The notes: generated from the letters alone by a model not told the origin. DNA of 64,000 nt from Benincasa hispida (GCF_009727055.1 NC_052350.1:31871211-31935210); one strand, 5' to 3'. Positions 11,650 to 23,283 are shown, numbered from the stretch's first letter. Numbers and translations: made by a program.

Positions 11650-14304
11650 TGTGAAACTCAGATCTCCATTTTCCTACTTAAGTAAGTGATTAAGGGGTTA
11701 ATTAGGAGAAAGTTAAATCCTATGTTATGTAAATAATCTAATAATTTTACAATTGTCATAATAACTGTAATAATTATCACCTTATGTGGATCAACAATTA
11801 GTAAGAGTGAATGTAAACTATAATGGTTAGGTATTATAATTACGATAACCATATTGGATCCTGAAGTACGAGTAGAGAGGACCCTAAAAGGATAAAAAGA
11901 ACAGGAAACCTTGAAGACTTAAATCCTGAATAGTGAAGAAAGGATTGAAGAACTGAGGAAAATATAGAGAATTATTTGGGAAAATTCGTGTGGAAGTTGC
12001 ACGGAGATAAACCATATTCACAGTAGCTAACGAAATTGGAAAGAACAAGAGTGGAGAGAGCGACAACAGCGAGAGTGGAGGTAGCGAGAGAATGGGAGAG
12101 AGCGAGATTGGATGAGCGAGAGACTGGAGAGAGAGAAGTTGGAGAGAAAGGGTGGAGAGAAAGAAGGAGAGAGCGACGCTGGCGAGATTGGAAAGGGCGA
12201 CACTGGCGAGATTGGAGAGAGCGAGATCCTTAGTGAGAAACCTGGAGAGAGCGACACTGCCGAGATCCAAGTTAGCGAGAAAGCTGGAGAGAGCGAGATC
12301 CTTAGCGAGAAACATGGAGAGAGCGACACTACCGAGAGCCAAATGAGCGAGAGTGGAGAAAGCGAGAGTTTGAGCGAGAAAGTTGGAGAAGCGAGAGTGG
12401 AGAGAGCGAGATTGTGAGCGAGAAAGTGGGAGAGAGCTAGAGCAGCCTGAACGCCTCATTCGAACGTCACGCCCACGCGATTGAAGAAAACCGCCTGTGC
12501 ATCGAATAGCCGGGCATTTATGTGTTGAATTTGGCCACGATCTTATAGATTATGCATTGAAAACCCTAAATTGAATACAAACAAAGCGTGAAGATGTAAG
12601 GGCAAACGTCAATTAAAATCTAGGTGTCCGATTAAGAGAAATTCTTAAACCCTATGAAATTGTGTTGGATGCGTTTGGGAAGAACACATTGAACCAAGGT
12701 GAAGTCGGCTTACGTTGATGAAGGGAGGATTAAACATTTGGTCATGCAGCCAAGTAGGTGCTGCCAATCCCACGAGCAATTTGAATGCCTATAAATAGGG
12801 AGTTGGGATTTCATTTTCAAATGACACAAAAATCATAAATTTCGTAGAGAAAGTAGAGGGCAGTGAGGGTGGAGGAGAATGCATCAACTTGAGACGAGAA
12901 GATTTCCTAATCTACTCGAGCGTTTGATGTAATTCCAAAGCCATCTGAAAGATAAGAGAGTTTAGTGTTCATGGTGAGGCTGCCAGAGAAGAAGTTCTAA
13001 GGAATTGGGCTGGAGAATGAGAAAAAAACATAGGGGTCGAGCTATCGGGTAAGTTGGGCCAGTCTTGATTTTTGGATGATTCCGGCTAAACCATGAAGAG
13101 TTATGAGCTAACATTTTATGATAAGCTTTTTGATACATTTTAGAATAGTTTTGTAGAAGGAAGTATCTCAAAATAAGGTTTAGAATTATGAGTAATCTAA
13201 GCTGTAATTTGGATCTGGATTCTAGGGGAGCCCGAGGTAGAAAAGGGAACTATTAGAAAGGCTCCTAAGCAATTAAGATGAGTGTTATAGTTTTGATCAT
13301 TAACACATAGTGTGAGTGTTATAGCATTATAGTTCTAATATATCGTGAGTGTTATGCTGCTTTGATAAATAAAGAATATTGTGTGTTTATATAGTGTTGA
13401 TAGTAAATGCATATTATGAGTATTCACTCAGCTTTATACTTTGATATTGGAATATATGCATCTGTGGATACAAAATAGATGCTTTTGGTGATAGGATGAT
13501 TGCCATGATATTGTTTGTGTGTGACTGTGGAAACTGAGATTATGCCTGGAATATAGTTAGCATGCTTAACAAAAGGTGCTTGGCGGGAAAAATATGGTCG
13601 GCTTCGGTCTGCGGGAAATAATAGTCGGTGACGTCCGACGGAAAATATGGTCAAGTACCTAAGCATGACTAGCGGGGTAAATAAAATGGTCGATATGCAC
13701 ATTGGCAGGAATTGGGGTAGGAAGGTTTCCATAGATGATTGTATTGATTGATGATATGATATGCATGCCACGTGTAGCATTTTGGAATAAAGGTTAATCA
13801 TTGCATTAATAAATCCATGATCATGCATGGGTACACTGTGATTATTATTATGTGATTGATTTCCCAAAATGATGATTTTCAAAGCTAATTTCATCTTAAA
13901 AGAACCACTCACTAGGCTTAGTAGCTCACACTCTTCAAAATGTTTTCTTAATAATCCCCCTCAGGTAGCGGAAGATGAGGAGTTCCAGGGTGCTGCTAAG
14001 GTCAAGGTCTGCCACGTGCCCCAATTACACTTCTGGAGAGTTTTACGGTTGTCGTTGTACACTTCATTGTTAAGTCCTTAAGTTGTATAAACGTTATTTC
14101 ACTGTCGTAATAAAAGATGGGCCTATTTAATCCGTTATAGTTTATCTCTTTGACTTAATCATTCCGCTGTGTATAAGTTATAGTATGGTATCAGAGGTAT
14201 TCCGCAAGAATCATTAGGCAGTAAGTGTCAGCTCAAGGGTTGATAACTGCGCAGTCGCATCCCTCCCTCAGGCTGAGAAGGTGGTCTGGGGGCGGGGTGT
14301 GACA
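11650..14304 (+). mobile_element. Gypsy-like solo LTR (copy 1) inserted in the MULE transposase
   Basis: It starts TGTGAAACTCAG and ends GGGCGGGGTGTGACA, so it has TG...CA ends. It is collinear with the minus-strand copy at 58448-61200 and, more distantly, with the copy at 55724-58354. It holds a GA-rich array (12045-12432), a TATA box (TATAAATA, 12790-12797) and, about 110 bp before its right end, the motif TGGTATCAGAG (14186-14196), which matches a tRNA-iMet primer-binding site. The flanking 5-mers (ATATA left, TACTA right) do not match well. The Tekay-like lineage label is an inference from its end sequences and length. No coding capacity is seen. Confidence 0.65.
12045..12432 (+). repeat. 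GAGAGCGAGA-type purine-rich minisatellite inside the LTR
   Basis: An imperfect array of GAGAGCGAGA, GCGACACT and GGCGAGATTGGA units. It gives open frames full of Glu/Arg or Ser/Leu that are not genes. The same position holds a GA-rich array in the copy at 58448-61200 and a different, GC-rich array in the copy at 55724-58354. Confidence 0.85.
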
Positions 14305-15299
14305 TACTATTGTATATTATATATATTTATATATATATTATAATAATATTACCGGGTGTATTTATCTTGACGCTCCATGCATCCCTTATTTCTTTCTTCT
14401 TTCTTTTCTCGAAATGTTCACGCATTTGAAGAATGTTATCTGGCAAGGAGCCATTTCATAAGGCAACATTCGAGCTCCTTTGAGGACTCCTTTTATGCAC
14501 TCTGTAGATTTTGTCAATCATCCAACCCCATATCTGAATCTTCCATCATGTGTTAACGTCATGTCTAAACTAACGTTGTCAAAAAAACTAGATAACTCCT
14601 TTATTCCTTTGATATCTTCAATTGCTTTTGTTGAACTTTCAATTTGAACTGACACTTGACATGATAAACATAATTTTTCAATGAATTAAATTATATACTT
14701 TTTATTGAAGTTGTTACGTATGCCGTAAGTAGAAACAATGGTGACATTTCGTGGTCCCGTCCAACCATTTGCTGGGTTGTTCACTGCTGTAATTATACCA
14801 ACATGTCGATCTAAATTAAACACACCTCTTCGTTGTGTTACATTTCTTTCTCAGGTGTTTCAGGAACATCCCATGAGTCTACGGATTTCTTCAGCAACGA
14901 AAAACGCAAGTGGAAGTAGATGGCCGTTCGAGTCAACTGATGTAGCAATCAACAGTTTTCCTCTATTATTGCCATACAAGTGGTTATACCATCTATCTGA
15001 ATGATTCGGACAACATTTATTAAAACTTTATACAAGGAACCAAATGCCCAAAATACAGAAGTTAAGAAATAACATGGCCTTCAGTAAGCGTTTCTTTACT
15101 CTCCACTCTACTCGTGTTCGGGATTGGTCTGCTTAACCATATTAACACACCTAGGCAACAATTTGTAAGATCTTCCATCAAAGAAATATAGCAGATTTTT
15201 TATTTATATACCCTATATGGTAAGGAACATGATATAAATAATTGATTTGATGTCGGACTGCAGTTGTGCCACACTGATAGATGGTTTTTCTTCATAGAG

Positions 15300-16990
15300 C
15301 GTCACGACTCAGTGCAATCTATTGATGAATCGATATTGCACGTGACTTTGACTTAGTTCTAATAAAACATGTATGCTACTAATCATCTTATGATCTCGAA
15401 CAAGCATGCATTTTTTCTAGATCTCAAGTTCATAGCTTGTGCAATTCGAAATAGGGAATGACATATATCTTATTATCCTGATGGTTCTAGATTGAGATGC
15501 TCATATATATTATTTCTATCTTGATTTGCTCCCATATCTATACTAAGTAACATCACCAATCATTTGAATGAATTGTTTAAATACAATTCCACTACTTCAC
15601 ATTATGGTAAAACTCTCACTTGGTGGTTGGTCATACTCAAACTCACATAATACCATCACATCATATTAATTTTGTCAAAACACAAAAAATCAGCATTGCC
15701 TGCCATTTTCTAATAAAAAAAAAAAAAAAAAGACAAACATCAATTTTTGTATTTATACTTTTTTAGAAGTATATTAAAAATATTAAATTTTTTAGTTTAT
15801 AAACATAAACTTTTAAGTTTTATGAACATCAACTTTTTAAACATAACATAAATTAAACTTTTATATAACTATTTTTAAACATAGCAATAAATTAAACTTT
15901 TTATAACTATTTTAAAAATAATAACAAAAATTAAACTTTTCAAATTAAAATGAGGTAAACTTTTTAAACTATTTTTTCAAATTTAATACAAAATAAAAAT
16001 TAAATTAAATTAAACTTTTTCAAACTTTTTTTTAACTTATTTTCAAAGTTAATACTAGAAAATATCAACTTATCATAATAAACATAACAACAATAATTTT
16101 CATATGAATAAACTAAAATTTTCAAACTATATTAAATTTGAAACTATACTAACTTGTTAGCTTCCAATAATTTCGTATTAAACTATAAATATCAATTCTT
16201 AAACATAACAATAAACTAAACATTTTACACTATAAACATCAAAGTTTAATACTAATAAAATCAAATGTCATAAGAATAAACCAAAACTTTTCAATATCAT
16301 AAGTTCAACTCACAGATTCGACGGTAATTCTCTTTTTCCTTCAAAGTTGACAACGTTCGCCCTTTTTTCCTGTTATTTGTTATCTGACAACAATTACAAA
16401 AAATAGAAAAAAAACTAGAATCTATAAAAATAATATATATAGAACAAAAATAAAATTTATAATTATTCTTAAAAATAAAAATTTAGTAGAGTAACGAACC
16501 AGTATAGTTGTGTAGAATAATTTGTATTAAACGAAATACAAGAAAGAAATGGAAATGGAATGGAGGAGAGGAAGATGATTTCGAAGGCTTTTTTCGAAGA
16601 CAGTGAGGGGGCAGTGAGCTATGAAGGGGCAATGGGCAAATCAAGGGGAGAGGAGTGAGCAAAATCAAGGGCAAGTGGTCTTCAAAATTATCGAGGGAGT
16701 GATTGAGGAAAAATGAAGAGGATGGTGGTTTAAAAGGATGTAGGTCGAGTGTTGAACACTGACCACGGGTTTAGGGTGGTTGAATAGGCATTGAGGCTAT
16801 GGCAGAGGGCATGAATGCGTCAATGAATGCATGGATCGGAGCAGGGGAATCAGATAACGTCAATGCATGCAGGGAATCGTGCAGGGGAATTGGAGTAGGG
16901 CAGCTTGGTGTATATATGACTTTTTCAGACTTATGGAAAGTAAATAAAGTGAAGACGATTTTATGTGGCAAACCACGTTAGCTGACTGGT
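15300..16990. other. Non-coding part of the MULE-like element
   Basis: This includes a poly(A) run (about 15714-15731) and a long A-rich zone (15720-16320) built from irregular AAACTTTTTAA-type phrases. A mixed-composition part follows (16480-16980) with GAGGGGCAATG-like purine phrases. No frame stands out as coding. It may include the 5' leader of the transposase gene. Confidence 0.45.
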
Positions 16991-17540
16991 TGGCGTTTAA
17001 TCCATGTGACGACTCAATCTCGCTCTCGCTCACAATCTCGCTCTCTCTCACAATCTCGCTTTCAATCTCGCTCTTTCCTACAATCTCGCTCTCTCTTACA
17101 ATCTGCCTTCACCCACTTATCTTCCTTGTCAAGGGTTGAAGTTTCGACTTATGTATGTCAGAACTTCAACCTTGACAACCTAATATACAAAATTAGCGAT
17201 GTCCCTTCTAGAGCGAGATCCTCATCACAAAATTAGCGAGATTTCCTTTCCTTGTCGGGGTTGAAGTTTCGACTTATGTATATCGAAACTTCAAATCTCG
17301 ATCAAGCCCCTTATTTATCGTCTTGCTCTCTCCATGCTTTTTTCTCTGTTTGTCGAGTTCTCAACGTTCGACCTCTACATTAGTTGAATCCTCAACCCTC
17401 GACTTCTAGCCTCGAAATCCCAAAACAACAATATTTCTCTAATAAGTTTCAAAACAACAATATTTCTCTAATAAGTTTTGAAAACAACAATATTAATATT
17501 AAAGGTCCCATTCTAAACACCTCTACGTTAATGGAGGAGA
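16990..17540 (-). repeat. Right terminal inverted region of the MULE-like element
   Basis: It carries CTCGCTCTC/CAATCTCG units (17015-17110), a local repeat of GGTTGAAGTTTCGACTTATGTA (twice, near 17143 and 17260, partly mirrored by CGAAACTTCAA), and three AACAACAATATT units (17420-17500). The order mirrors the block at 8371-8790. Confidence 0.5.
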
Positions 17541-17659
17541 GGATCAAAAGAAGAAAAAGAAGCCCCCATTAAATAAAGATCCATTTAATTACAAAATTGT
17601 CACAAGTCTTTATTTACTAAAATACCCTTAAATTTAAAACACTAAAATAACCCCCTTTT

Positions 17660-17862
17660 TTTCAACCGTGTATCAATAATATATCAAGTGACCATCAATA
17701 GTGTATCAAGTATATCAGATGTATATTGGTAGTGTATCAAATGTATCAATGATATCAAGTGTATCAAGTGTACGTTAGTAGTGTATCAAGTATATATCAT
17801 TAGTGTATTAAGTGTATTAAGTGTATCAAGATATCAAGGTATCAAGTGTATCACATGAGTTG
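17660..17862. repeat. GTGTATCAAGT minisatellite
   Basis: Imperfect tandem repetition of GTATCAAGT, AGTGTATCAA and TATCAAGTGTATCAAG units, with occasional TATATC interruptions, in non-coding AT-rich DNA. Confidence 0.8.
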
Positions 17863-19083
17863 GACTTGTTTTTTGCCATTTTTGTAAAAATAATAAGTTT
17901 GAGTTATAGGCCTAATTTTCAAAACTTATTTTGCCAAATCTACGAGAAACCCTAATAATAATAACTTAACTACTTTAAGGGTTATTTAGATTGAAGAGCG
18001 CATTCGGGAATATTTTATTATTTTTCCCCCCATACGCCGCATTAAAAAAAATTAAACCAGTCAGAATGCGTCTGTTGAACAGACGCATCTGACACAGCAC
18101 GTGCATTAGAGTGAGCTGACAACTCACTCACGCGCGTGGTCAGAATGCATATGTTGACCAAATTTGGCGTTTTTCCCGTGTTTTAGCATAAAAAATCCCA
18201 TTTTCCCCCCTTCATTCCACTGTTTTCATCTTCTCCTTTCACAAATTTCATCTTCCTTCACCGATTTCATCTTCTCCTTCACAGATTTCATGATCCTTCA
18301 CCGATTTCATCTCCTTCTTCACTGAAACCTTCATTTCATATTCTTCTTCATCACCGAAGCCCTCATTTCATCTTCACCCAAACAAAATTTCCTTCATTTC
18401 TTCCACATTCTTCATTTATTTTCAAATATCATTTTCTACCTTCATTTGTTTCAGTGTAGTATTTTATTTAGTAAGTTGATCTATTTTTGTTATTTAACTT
18501 TGAATTAAGTTTTTGATAACTTTTACTGATTTTTTAATGTTTATTTTGTTTACTGTGGATATTATTCAAAGTTGTTTTGGTAAATTGGAATATTTGGTAA
18601 GGTGCAAAGTTTTTTTTTGGTAGTGTGCAATATTTTTCTTTTAATAAGTTGATATATTTTTTTATAGTTAGTTATCCTAAGAGAGAATTACATGTGGAGA
18701 AAAGAATAGTGATATTACTTTATTTTGTGGAGAAAAGAAAAAAAACTAAAACAAATTAAATAAAGAATTTAAAGTTAATAGCGGTATTGATTTAAACTAA
18801 AACGTTCAATTATTTATGTTTAAACATATAAAAAAGTCATTAATAAAAAAAATATTACATAGTAAAAGTAATGTTTTTTCATACTTTTAGTTAAAATTAT
18901 CTAATACAAATTTTTAAAAACAAAAAATTATCCTTAATTTACATTGAAAGAAAATTTTAATGGAATCTAAAATTTTTAATGGAATTTAAAGTTAATAGCT
19001 GTATTCTTTATTAACTGACATTATATTTGTTGATTGTAATCATATTGATTTTTACTAAATTTAATATTGTTTTTATGGGATCA

Positions 19084-19392
19084 GATGGACGGGGATGTTA
19101 CCACAGGACCATACAACAACTCGGTTTTGTACTTACAGTGCAACCATAGATCCAAAGTTGTTTGGGAAGATGAGCATATCAATGCAATGCATTGTCGTTG
19201 AAGAGAGGCTGTTATTCACAGGCACGAGAACCCAGACCCTCATATATTGAACTATCTACGAGCTGTCAGATTCTATAGAGTCTCTTGTATAAAATTTATA
19301 CAACTAGACTGACATCTGATAACGACATTAGTGGAACGATGGCGCCAGGAGACACACACTTTCTACATGTTGCATGGAGAGTGTACAGTACA
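19084..19392 (+). pseudogene. Plant mobile domain protein, N-terminal fragment
   Basis: It starts ATGGACGGGGATGTTACC at 19084 (MDGDVTTGPYNNSVLYLQCN). After a stop and frame change it reads HENPDPHILNYLRAVRFYRV, LITTLVERWRQETHTFYM and HGECTVQL. The L-V-E-R-W-R-x-E-T-x-T-F and H-G-E-x-T-x-x-L motifs are the N-terminal hallmark of PMD proteins. It ends abruptly where a minus-strand transposase N-terminus begins, so only the first exon remains. Confidence 0.6.
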
Positions 19393-19593
19393 ATTGATGT
19401 GTATATCAAACATATCTGGATCAATATTCAGTTGTTGGTACATCATACTCACTAATTCACTAACTGTTATATCATTTCTGACTTTCAGACCTTTCATATG
19501 ACTACCAACATAATTTCTTTGGGACTCATCCCAATCGCCACCAAATTGTACAAAGATTCGAACTAGCGCCATTGATCTACAATTGGATAACAA
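19363..19593 (-). pseudogene. MULE transposase, N-terminal fragment
   Basis: The minus frame opens with MLSNCRSMALVRIFVQFGGD, then DWDESQRNYVGSHMKGLKVR and NDITVSELVSMMYQQLNID. The pattern VRIFVQFGGxWDE plus G-x-x-V-x-x-x-x-T-x-x-x-L-x-x-x-L-Y is the N-terminus I know from plant MuDR-type transposases. The gene is cut after about 76 codons, at the junction with the PMD fragment. Confidence 0.65.
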
Positions 19594-19609
19594 ATCATTG
19601 ATAAGTGAA

Positions 19610-19790
19610 CGGTTGTGTATAAATTACTAAACGATCGTGTATAAATTACTACATTATCGTTTATAATTTACTAAACGATCGCATAGTAAATTATAAACGA
19701 TCGCTTAGTAATATATGCAATGAGTATAATTTACTAACGACCGCATAATAATTTACTAAACGATCACATAGTAAATTACTAAACTATCAT
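19610..19790. repeat. AAATTACTAAACGATCG palindromic array
   Basis: About eight imperfect units of ATAATTTACTAAACGATCG and its near-complement, alternating in orientation. CGATCG cores recur on both sides of the solo LTR at 58448-61200 (58370-58447 and 61215-61290). Confidence 0.7.
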
Positions 19791-20019
19791 TCTAATTTAA
19801 TGCGGTGTACGGAGAAAAAATAATAAAATATTCCCAAATACGTTCAACAGACGCATTCTGACCGGTTTAATTTTTTTTCCTAATGCGGCGTACGGAGGAA
19901 AAAAATAATAAAATATTTCCGCAGAGACACATTCGGATGGGGACAAAAAAACTACCCACTCCCCCCTTTTTCCAATTAACTTTCAAAACAACCCCAATCT
20001 AGATAACCCCTACTTTAGG

Positions 20020-20560
20020 GACAATGTACTTGCTATAACTTTAGGCATGGGTATGAATGCTGCTTATATAGAATCAAAACAAGAACTTGGTCACGTAAAT
20101 GAGCCATCACTAATGTCAAGAGAGATTGGACATCCAGATTAGCCAATTAATTGGTTTTCCAATTTGAGTATCAATCCAATTACGTTCTTATATTTCAAAT
20201 AATCAGTTTGAGGTGCGCAATTTCTATTCACCGAGCCTGGAAGCCTAAAGCAAGATGCCCTAATACATTAACATATTGTTTTAATTAACCTACATGCTCA
20301 ATCAATTGGATTCAAAAGCGTTTATTGATAGGATCAAATTCCGTAGTAGAAACATTTTATCGTTTTTGTTTTGATTTTGGAAAGATGAAATACATAATAT
20401 CTAAATAATAGATAACATCACATGTTGTAAATAATTAGGTAGAAAATTTTCCTTTTATCATATAGTTTAATTTTGAAACTTATTCAAAATTACCTCTATA
20501 TTATAATGTAGCTATATGCATTACATTAATTGTATCATATATAATTAATATTATTTCCTT
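20020..20560. other. Non-coding flank with one short open stretch
   Basis: From 20011 to the stop at 20140-20142 one plus frame reads 43 codons (YFRDNVLAITLGMGMNAAYI onward) with ordinary amino-acid content but no recognisable domain. The rest, to about 20560, is AT-rich with no gene. Confidence 0.35.
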
Positions 20561-20977
20561 AATTAATTTAAAAATTCAAATTCTTTCAAAACTATTGGTC
20601 CTTGTTTTACCCGTTGTGAGCTAGCATTAGGATCTAATAGACCTACAAACTATTAGTTCCAATGATCCGAGGTTAATTAATTGTACTATTTAATTATATT
20701 AGCCAACATTCATTAACTATGAGTCACTCCACAAAAGACCAATAGTTGTACTCTTAGTATGGATTTAACCATTAATTACTTTTTACTCCTTGAGTACCAT
20801 TGACCTACCGTTTAATACAAATTATTCTCACACAACTATACTGGTTATTCGTTGTACTCTTAGCATGGTTATTCGTAATTACAGCTGGGTCAAACTATCG
20901 TTTTACACCTGTAATTACTTTTTACTCCTTGAGTACCATTGACCTCTCTAATGGACAATCGGTTTATGGCGCTCTAA
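20560..20977 (-). mobile_element. Fragment of an older copia-type LTR
   Basis: Phrases here align, diverged, with the interior of the LTR at 20978-22823. Examples are GAGCTAGCATTAGGA-CTAAT, CCAACATTCATTAACTA, GTCACTCCACA, TTGTACTCTTAG, TAATTACAGCTGGGTCAAA and ATTGACCTCTCTAATGGACA. It stops at 20977, where the copia element begins. The complementary remainder appears after the copia element at 37271-37553, so this older LTR was probably its landing site. Confidence 0.6.
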
Positions 20978-22823
20978 TGATAGAATTAGCAACTCAAATC
21001 TTAAGTACTCTAATTTCATTAATTTAAGGATTAAGCATGCTAGACCAAAACTGTAAAAACAGAGTTTTGTGAATAAACCTTACTGTAGCTTGTAATTGAA
21101 GTTGTTCTTTCATTGTTTTTATCACGAACACTTCGTGGACCACCGTTAGAGTCTTCCTCGCTATTCTCCAGCCTTAGAACGGATTGTGGGATCCAATATT
21201 GTGATAATTTTTGTAGAAAAATTGGTGTTGGAGTTAATTTGGAGGTAAGTAGTTTGAGAGAAAAATCACAGCTTCAAAAGCTAAATTTTCCAAAACCACT
21301 TTTCTTAGCAATTCATTCTTCTATATATAAAAGAAATCATGCACTTCAATTTCATCATAACTTGACAGCAAATTGAACAAAATTGAGTGGGATTTTAGGT
21401 GTTAATCAAGTGAAAAAACTTGGACAATTCCACTGAGCATTGTTTCTTAATTTTTAAATTGAATTTAAAAAATTCAAAATTTAAATAATTTTTTACAAAA
21501 TTAATTCAAATAACTAATTTTAAATAAAATTAATTTTGAATAATTAATAAAACAATTTAATTAATATTAATTTAATATCAAATATTAAATTAATAAGTCC
21601 CGATCATGAATCCCTATTCATATGTGCAATATTTAAATCATATTTAAATACTTCCAATTCTCCACATTGTTTAATTCATAATTAAACAATAAGCCATTAA
21701 GTGTATCAAATATAAATAACGTTTATTTTCTAAATTGAATTTGAACAATTCAAACTTTCTCATCACACTGGTTTAGTCTGATATGAGCTAGCAGGGGACC
21801 TAATGGACCTATAGACCATGAGCTCCAACGATCCGAGATTAACCAACTAAACTCTTTAACCTAGTTAACCAACATTCGTTAACTACTGAGACATTTCACC
21901 ATAGTCCAACAATTGCACTTTCCTCACTATAGATATATTTCTATCTACTCAATATAACCATGATTAGTAAGTCGATACTTCACAGGTTTTTCATGATTAC
22001 ATCTGGGTAAAAATTACCGGTTTACCCATGAAATTACATCTTGTTCCTTAAGTCCCACTGATCCTCTAATGAACAATTGGTTTGTGGTCTAACCACCAAA
22101 TCGAGTCCCTCTTAGGCCAATGAGAGGGTGGAACCCCTTGTTTAAGACCCGGAGTTAGCACTTAAAAGAACAACCTATCTACTACCTCTAAAATCGAGTA
22201 GGAGTGAATTCCATCTTGCATGATTATGTCTCCAGCTATCTACTTGGTCTTATCCCTAAAATGGGGGATTTATTGAGTCGGCGAACTCGACTCACTCTCA
22301 CCCATGTAGATTAAAGGATAATCCCAAATACAGAGGAGTTTATAGTTACCTCAGGATTAAGATTGAGTTACCTAGGTTATCATATTGAAATAGCCAGTCT
22401 TAACAGTAAATGACATTATAAAGTAAAAGTGACTATTTCGCGATCCGATCTTATGCAAACTTATTGCATAGGACGCCTCCACTCACATGTCTCCACATGA
22501 ACGATTTAAAATCACATCGTTTATATCAAATACAAAGTGGGTCATGCCCATAGTGTCCCCAGGATAAGGTACCCAACCTTATCCTTATATTATAGACCGT
22601 TTTGGCTATTTACTCGAACTTGATCCACTTTTATGTGTCTAAGTATAATTCAAGTATTCATGTAATAGCCAAGGTTTCTTAGTTTATTGGATTTAGGGTT
22701 TTTAAGTGCAATTCATATATTCAATAACATCTTTACTGAATAAACCTCAATAATAACTTTATTACAAAATAGAATATGTTCATTGTTTACAAACCCCGAG
22801 TTTTAGAACATAAAATCTAACTA
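20978..22823 (-). repeat. 3' LTR of the copia element
   Basis: On the plus strand it begins TGATAGAATTAGCAAC and ends near TTTTAGAACATAAAATCTAAC. It aligns along its length with the LTR at 32824-37270, for example TTAAGCATGCTAGACCAAAA, AATTCATTCTTCTATATATA, TCGATCATGAATCCCTATTCAT in parts, and ATTGGTTTGTGG. It is followed by the complement of a polypurine tract (CTCCCACTTGGAC). Confidence 0.8.
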
Positions 22824-22944
22824 ACTCCCACTTGGACTAAAACTTCAGTGGGGTCATTTACATATTATGTGAGCATGAGAGAAAAACATAAATACAATAA
22901 ACTAAGGCATCACATACCCATTATGTCTCCCACTTGCCCTAGAT

Positions 22945-23283
22945 TTACATAACTTGTAGTCTTAGACTCACTAGATGACCCTCAAATACTTTATCTGTGA
23001 GGGCCTTTGTAAATGGATTAGAAATATTTTGCTCCGAGGCTATTTGTTTGACGACCATGTCTTCTCGTTGCACAATCTCCCTGATGAGATGATATTTACG
23101 CTCAATGTGCTTCTCACCCTTATGGCTTATGGGTTCTTTAGAATTTGCAACTGCGCCACTGTTATCACAATAGAGGGTGATAGACACATGCATATTTGGA
23201 ACCACTTCCAAATCCGTCGAGAACTTCTTAAGCCATACAACTTCTTTTTCCGTTTCACATGCAGCTACGTACTCAACTTCCAT
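22945..23283 (-). pseudogene. Copia RNase H domain (C-terminal end of pol)
   Basis: The minus frame reads MEVEYVAACETEKEVVWLKK, then LYCDNSGAVANSKEPISHKG and KHIERKYHLIREIVQREDMV, ending in NPFTKALTDKVFEGHL. This is the standard copia RNase H pattern: E-x-E-Y-x-A, then L-Y-C-D-N-x-x-A, then K-H-I-E-x-K-Y-H. The catalytic-type D in CDN and the E in EVEY are present. It is one open block of 112 codons, but the rest of pol around it is broken. Confidence 0.85.

Larger units (their letters stand above)
11255..15300 (-). pseudogene. MULE (MuDR-type) transposase, broken
   Basis: C-terminal part at 11255-11600: KWAARSGKHEVQSYDRYEGV, then YCSCNKWQAFGIPCSHFMAV, a SWIM-type zinc finger (C-x-C-x(n)-C-x-H). 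Central part at 14740-15120: HLYGNNRGKLLIATSVDSNG followed by HLLPLAF, the typical MULE catalytic-core context after a D-G-T motif. That motif is damaged here to D-G-I-T-T. Upstream traces include SYKLLPR near 15165. A piece at 14400-14480 (GVLKGARMLP) lies between them. The gene is interrupted by the solo LTR at 11650-14304 and has several frameshifts and stops, so it is inactive. The family assignment is strong from the motifs. Confidence 0.75.
8371..17540 (-). mobile_element. Decayed MULE-like DNA transposon with plant mobile domain, split by a solo LTR
   Basis: The two ends are inverted copies in the same internal order. Each has a TAGAGGT-type edge, then repeated ATTGTTGTTTT-A units (8400-8485; complement at 17400-17500), then TCGAGGGTT (8488; complement near 17395), then a GAGAGCGAGATTG-rich tract (8690-8770; complement at 17020-17110). 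Between them lie minus-strand transposase fragments (11255-15300) and PMD protein pieces on both strands (9012-11232). Inside are a 730-bp N gap and a gypsy-like solo LTR (11650-14304). PMD proteins are known to be carried by some plant MULEs. No clear TSD was found, so the exact ends are uncertain. Confidence 0.55.
17980..20009. mobile_element. Small MULE-like element with 10-bp TSD and inner inverted repeats
   Basis: The flanks are CTACTTTAAG (17970-17979) and CTACTTTAGG (20010-20019), 9 of 10 identical, the TSD size expected for MULEs. The outer ends are inverted: GGTTATTTAGATTG on the left and the complement of GGTTATCTAGATTG on the right. Inner inverted repeats of about 60-80 bp follow (18003-18080 against 19800-19930), carrying ATACGCCGCATTA, AAATTAAACC and GTCAGAATGCGTCTGTTGAAC. 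Inside are a PMD N-terminal fragment (plus) and a MULE transposase N-terminal fragment (minus), placed head-on. It looks non-autonomous, derived from an autonomous MULE-PMD element. Confidence 0.7.

Noticed and set aside
12027..12459. Long Ser/Leu-rich and Arg/Glu-rich frames resembling SR or charged-repeat proteins
   Set aside because: They are by-products of the GAGAGCGAGA array inside the solo LTR. Frames are open on both strands because the repeat lacks stops.
14186..14196. Full LTR retrotransposon starting at the TGGTATCAGAG primer site
   Set aside because: No gag, pol or second LTR follows. Within about 110 bp the sequence ends in TGTGACA and MULE sequence resumes.
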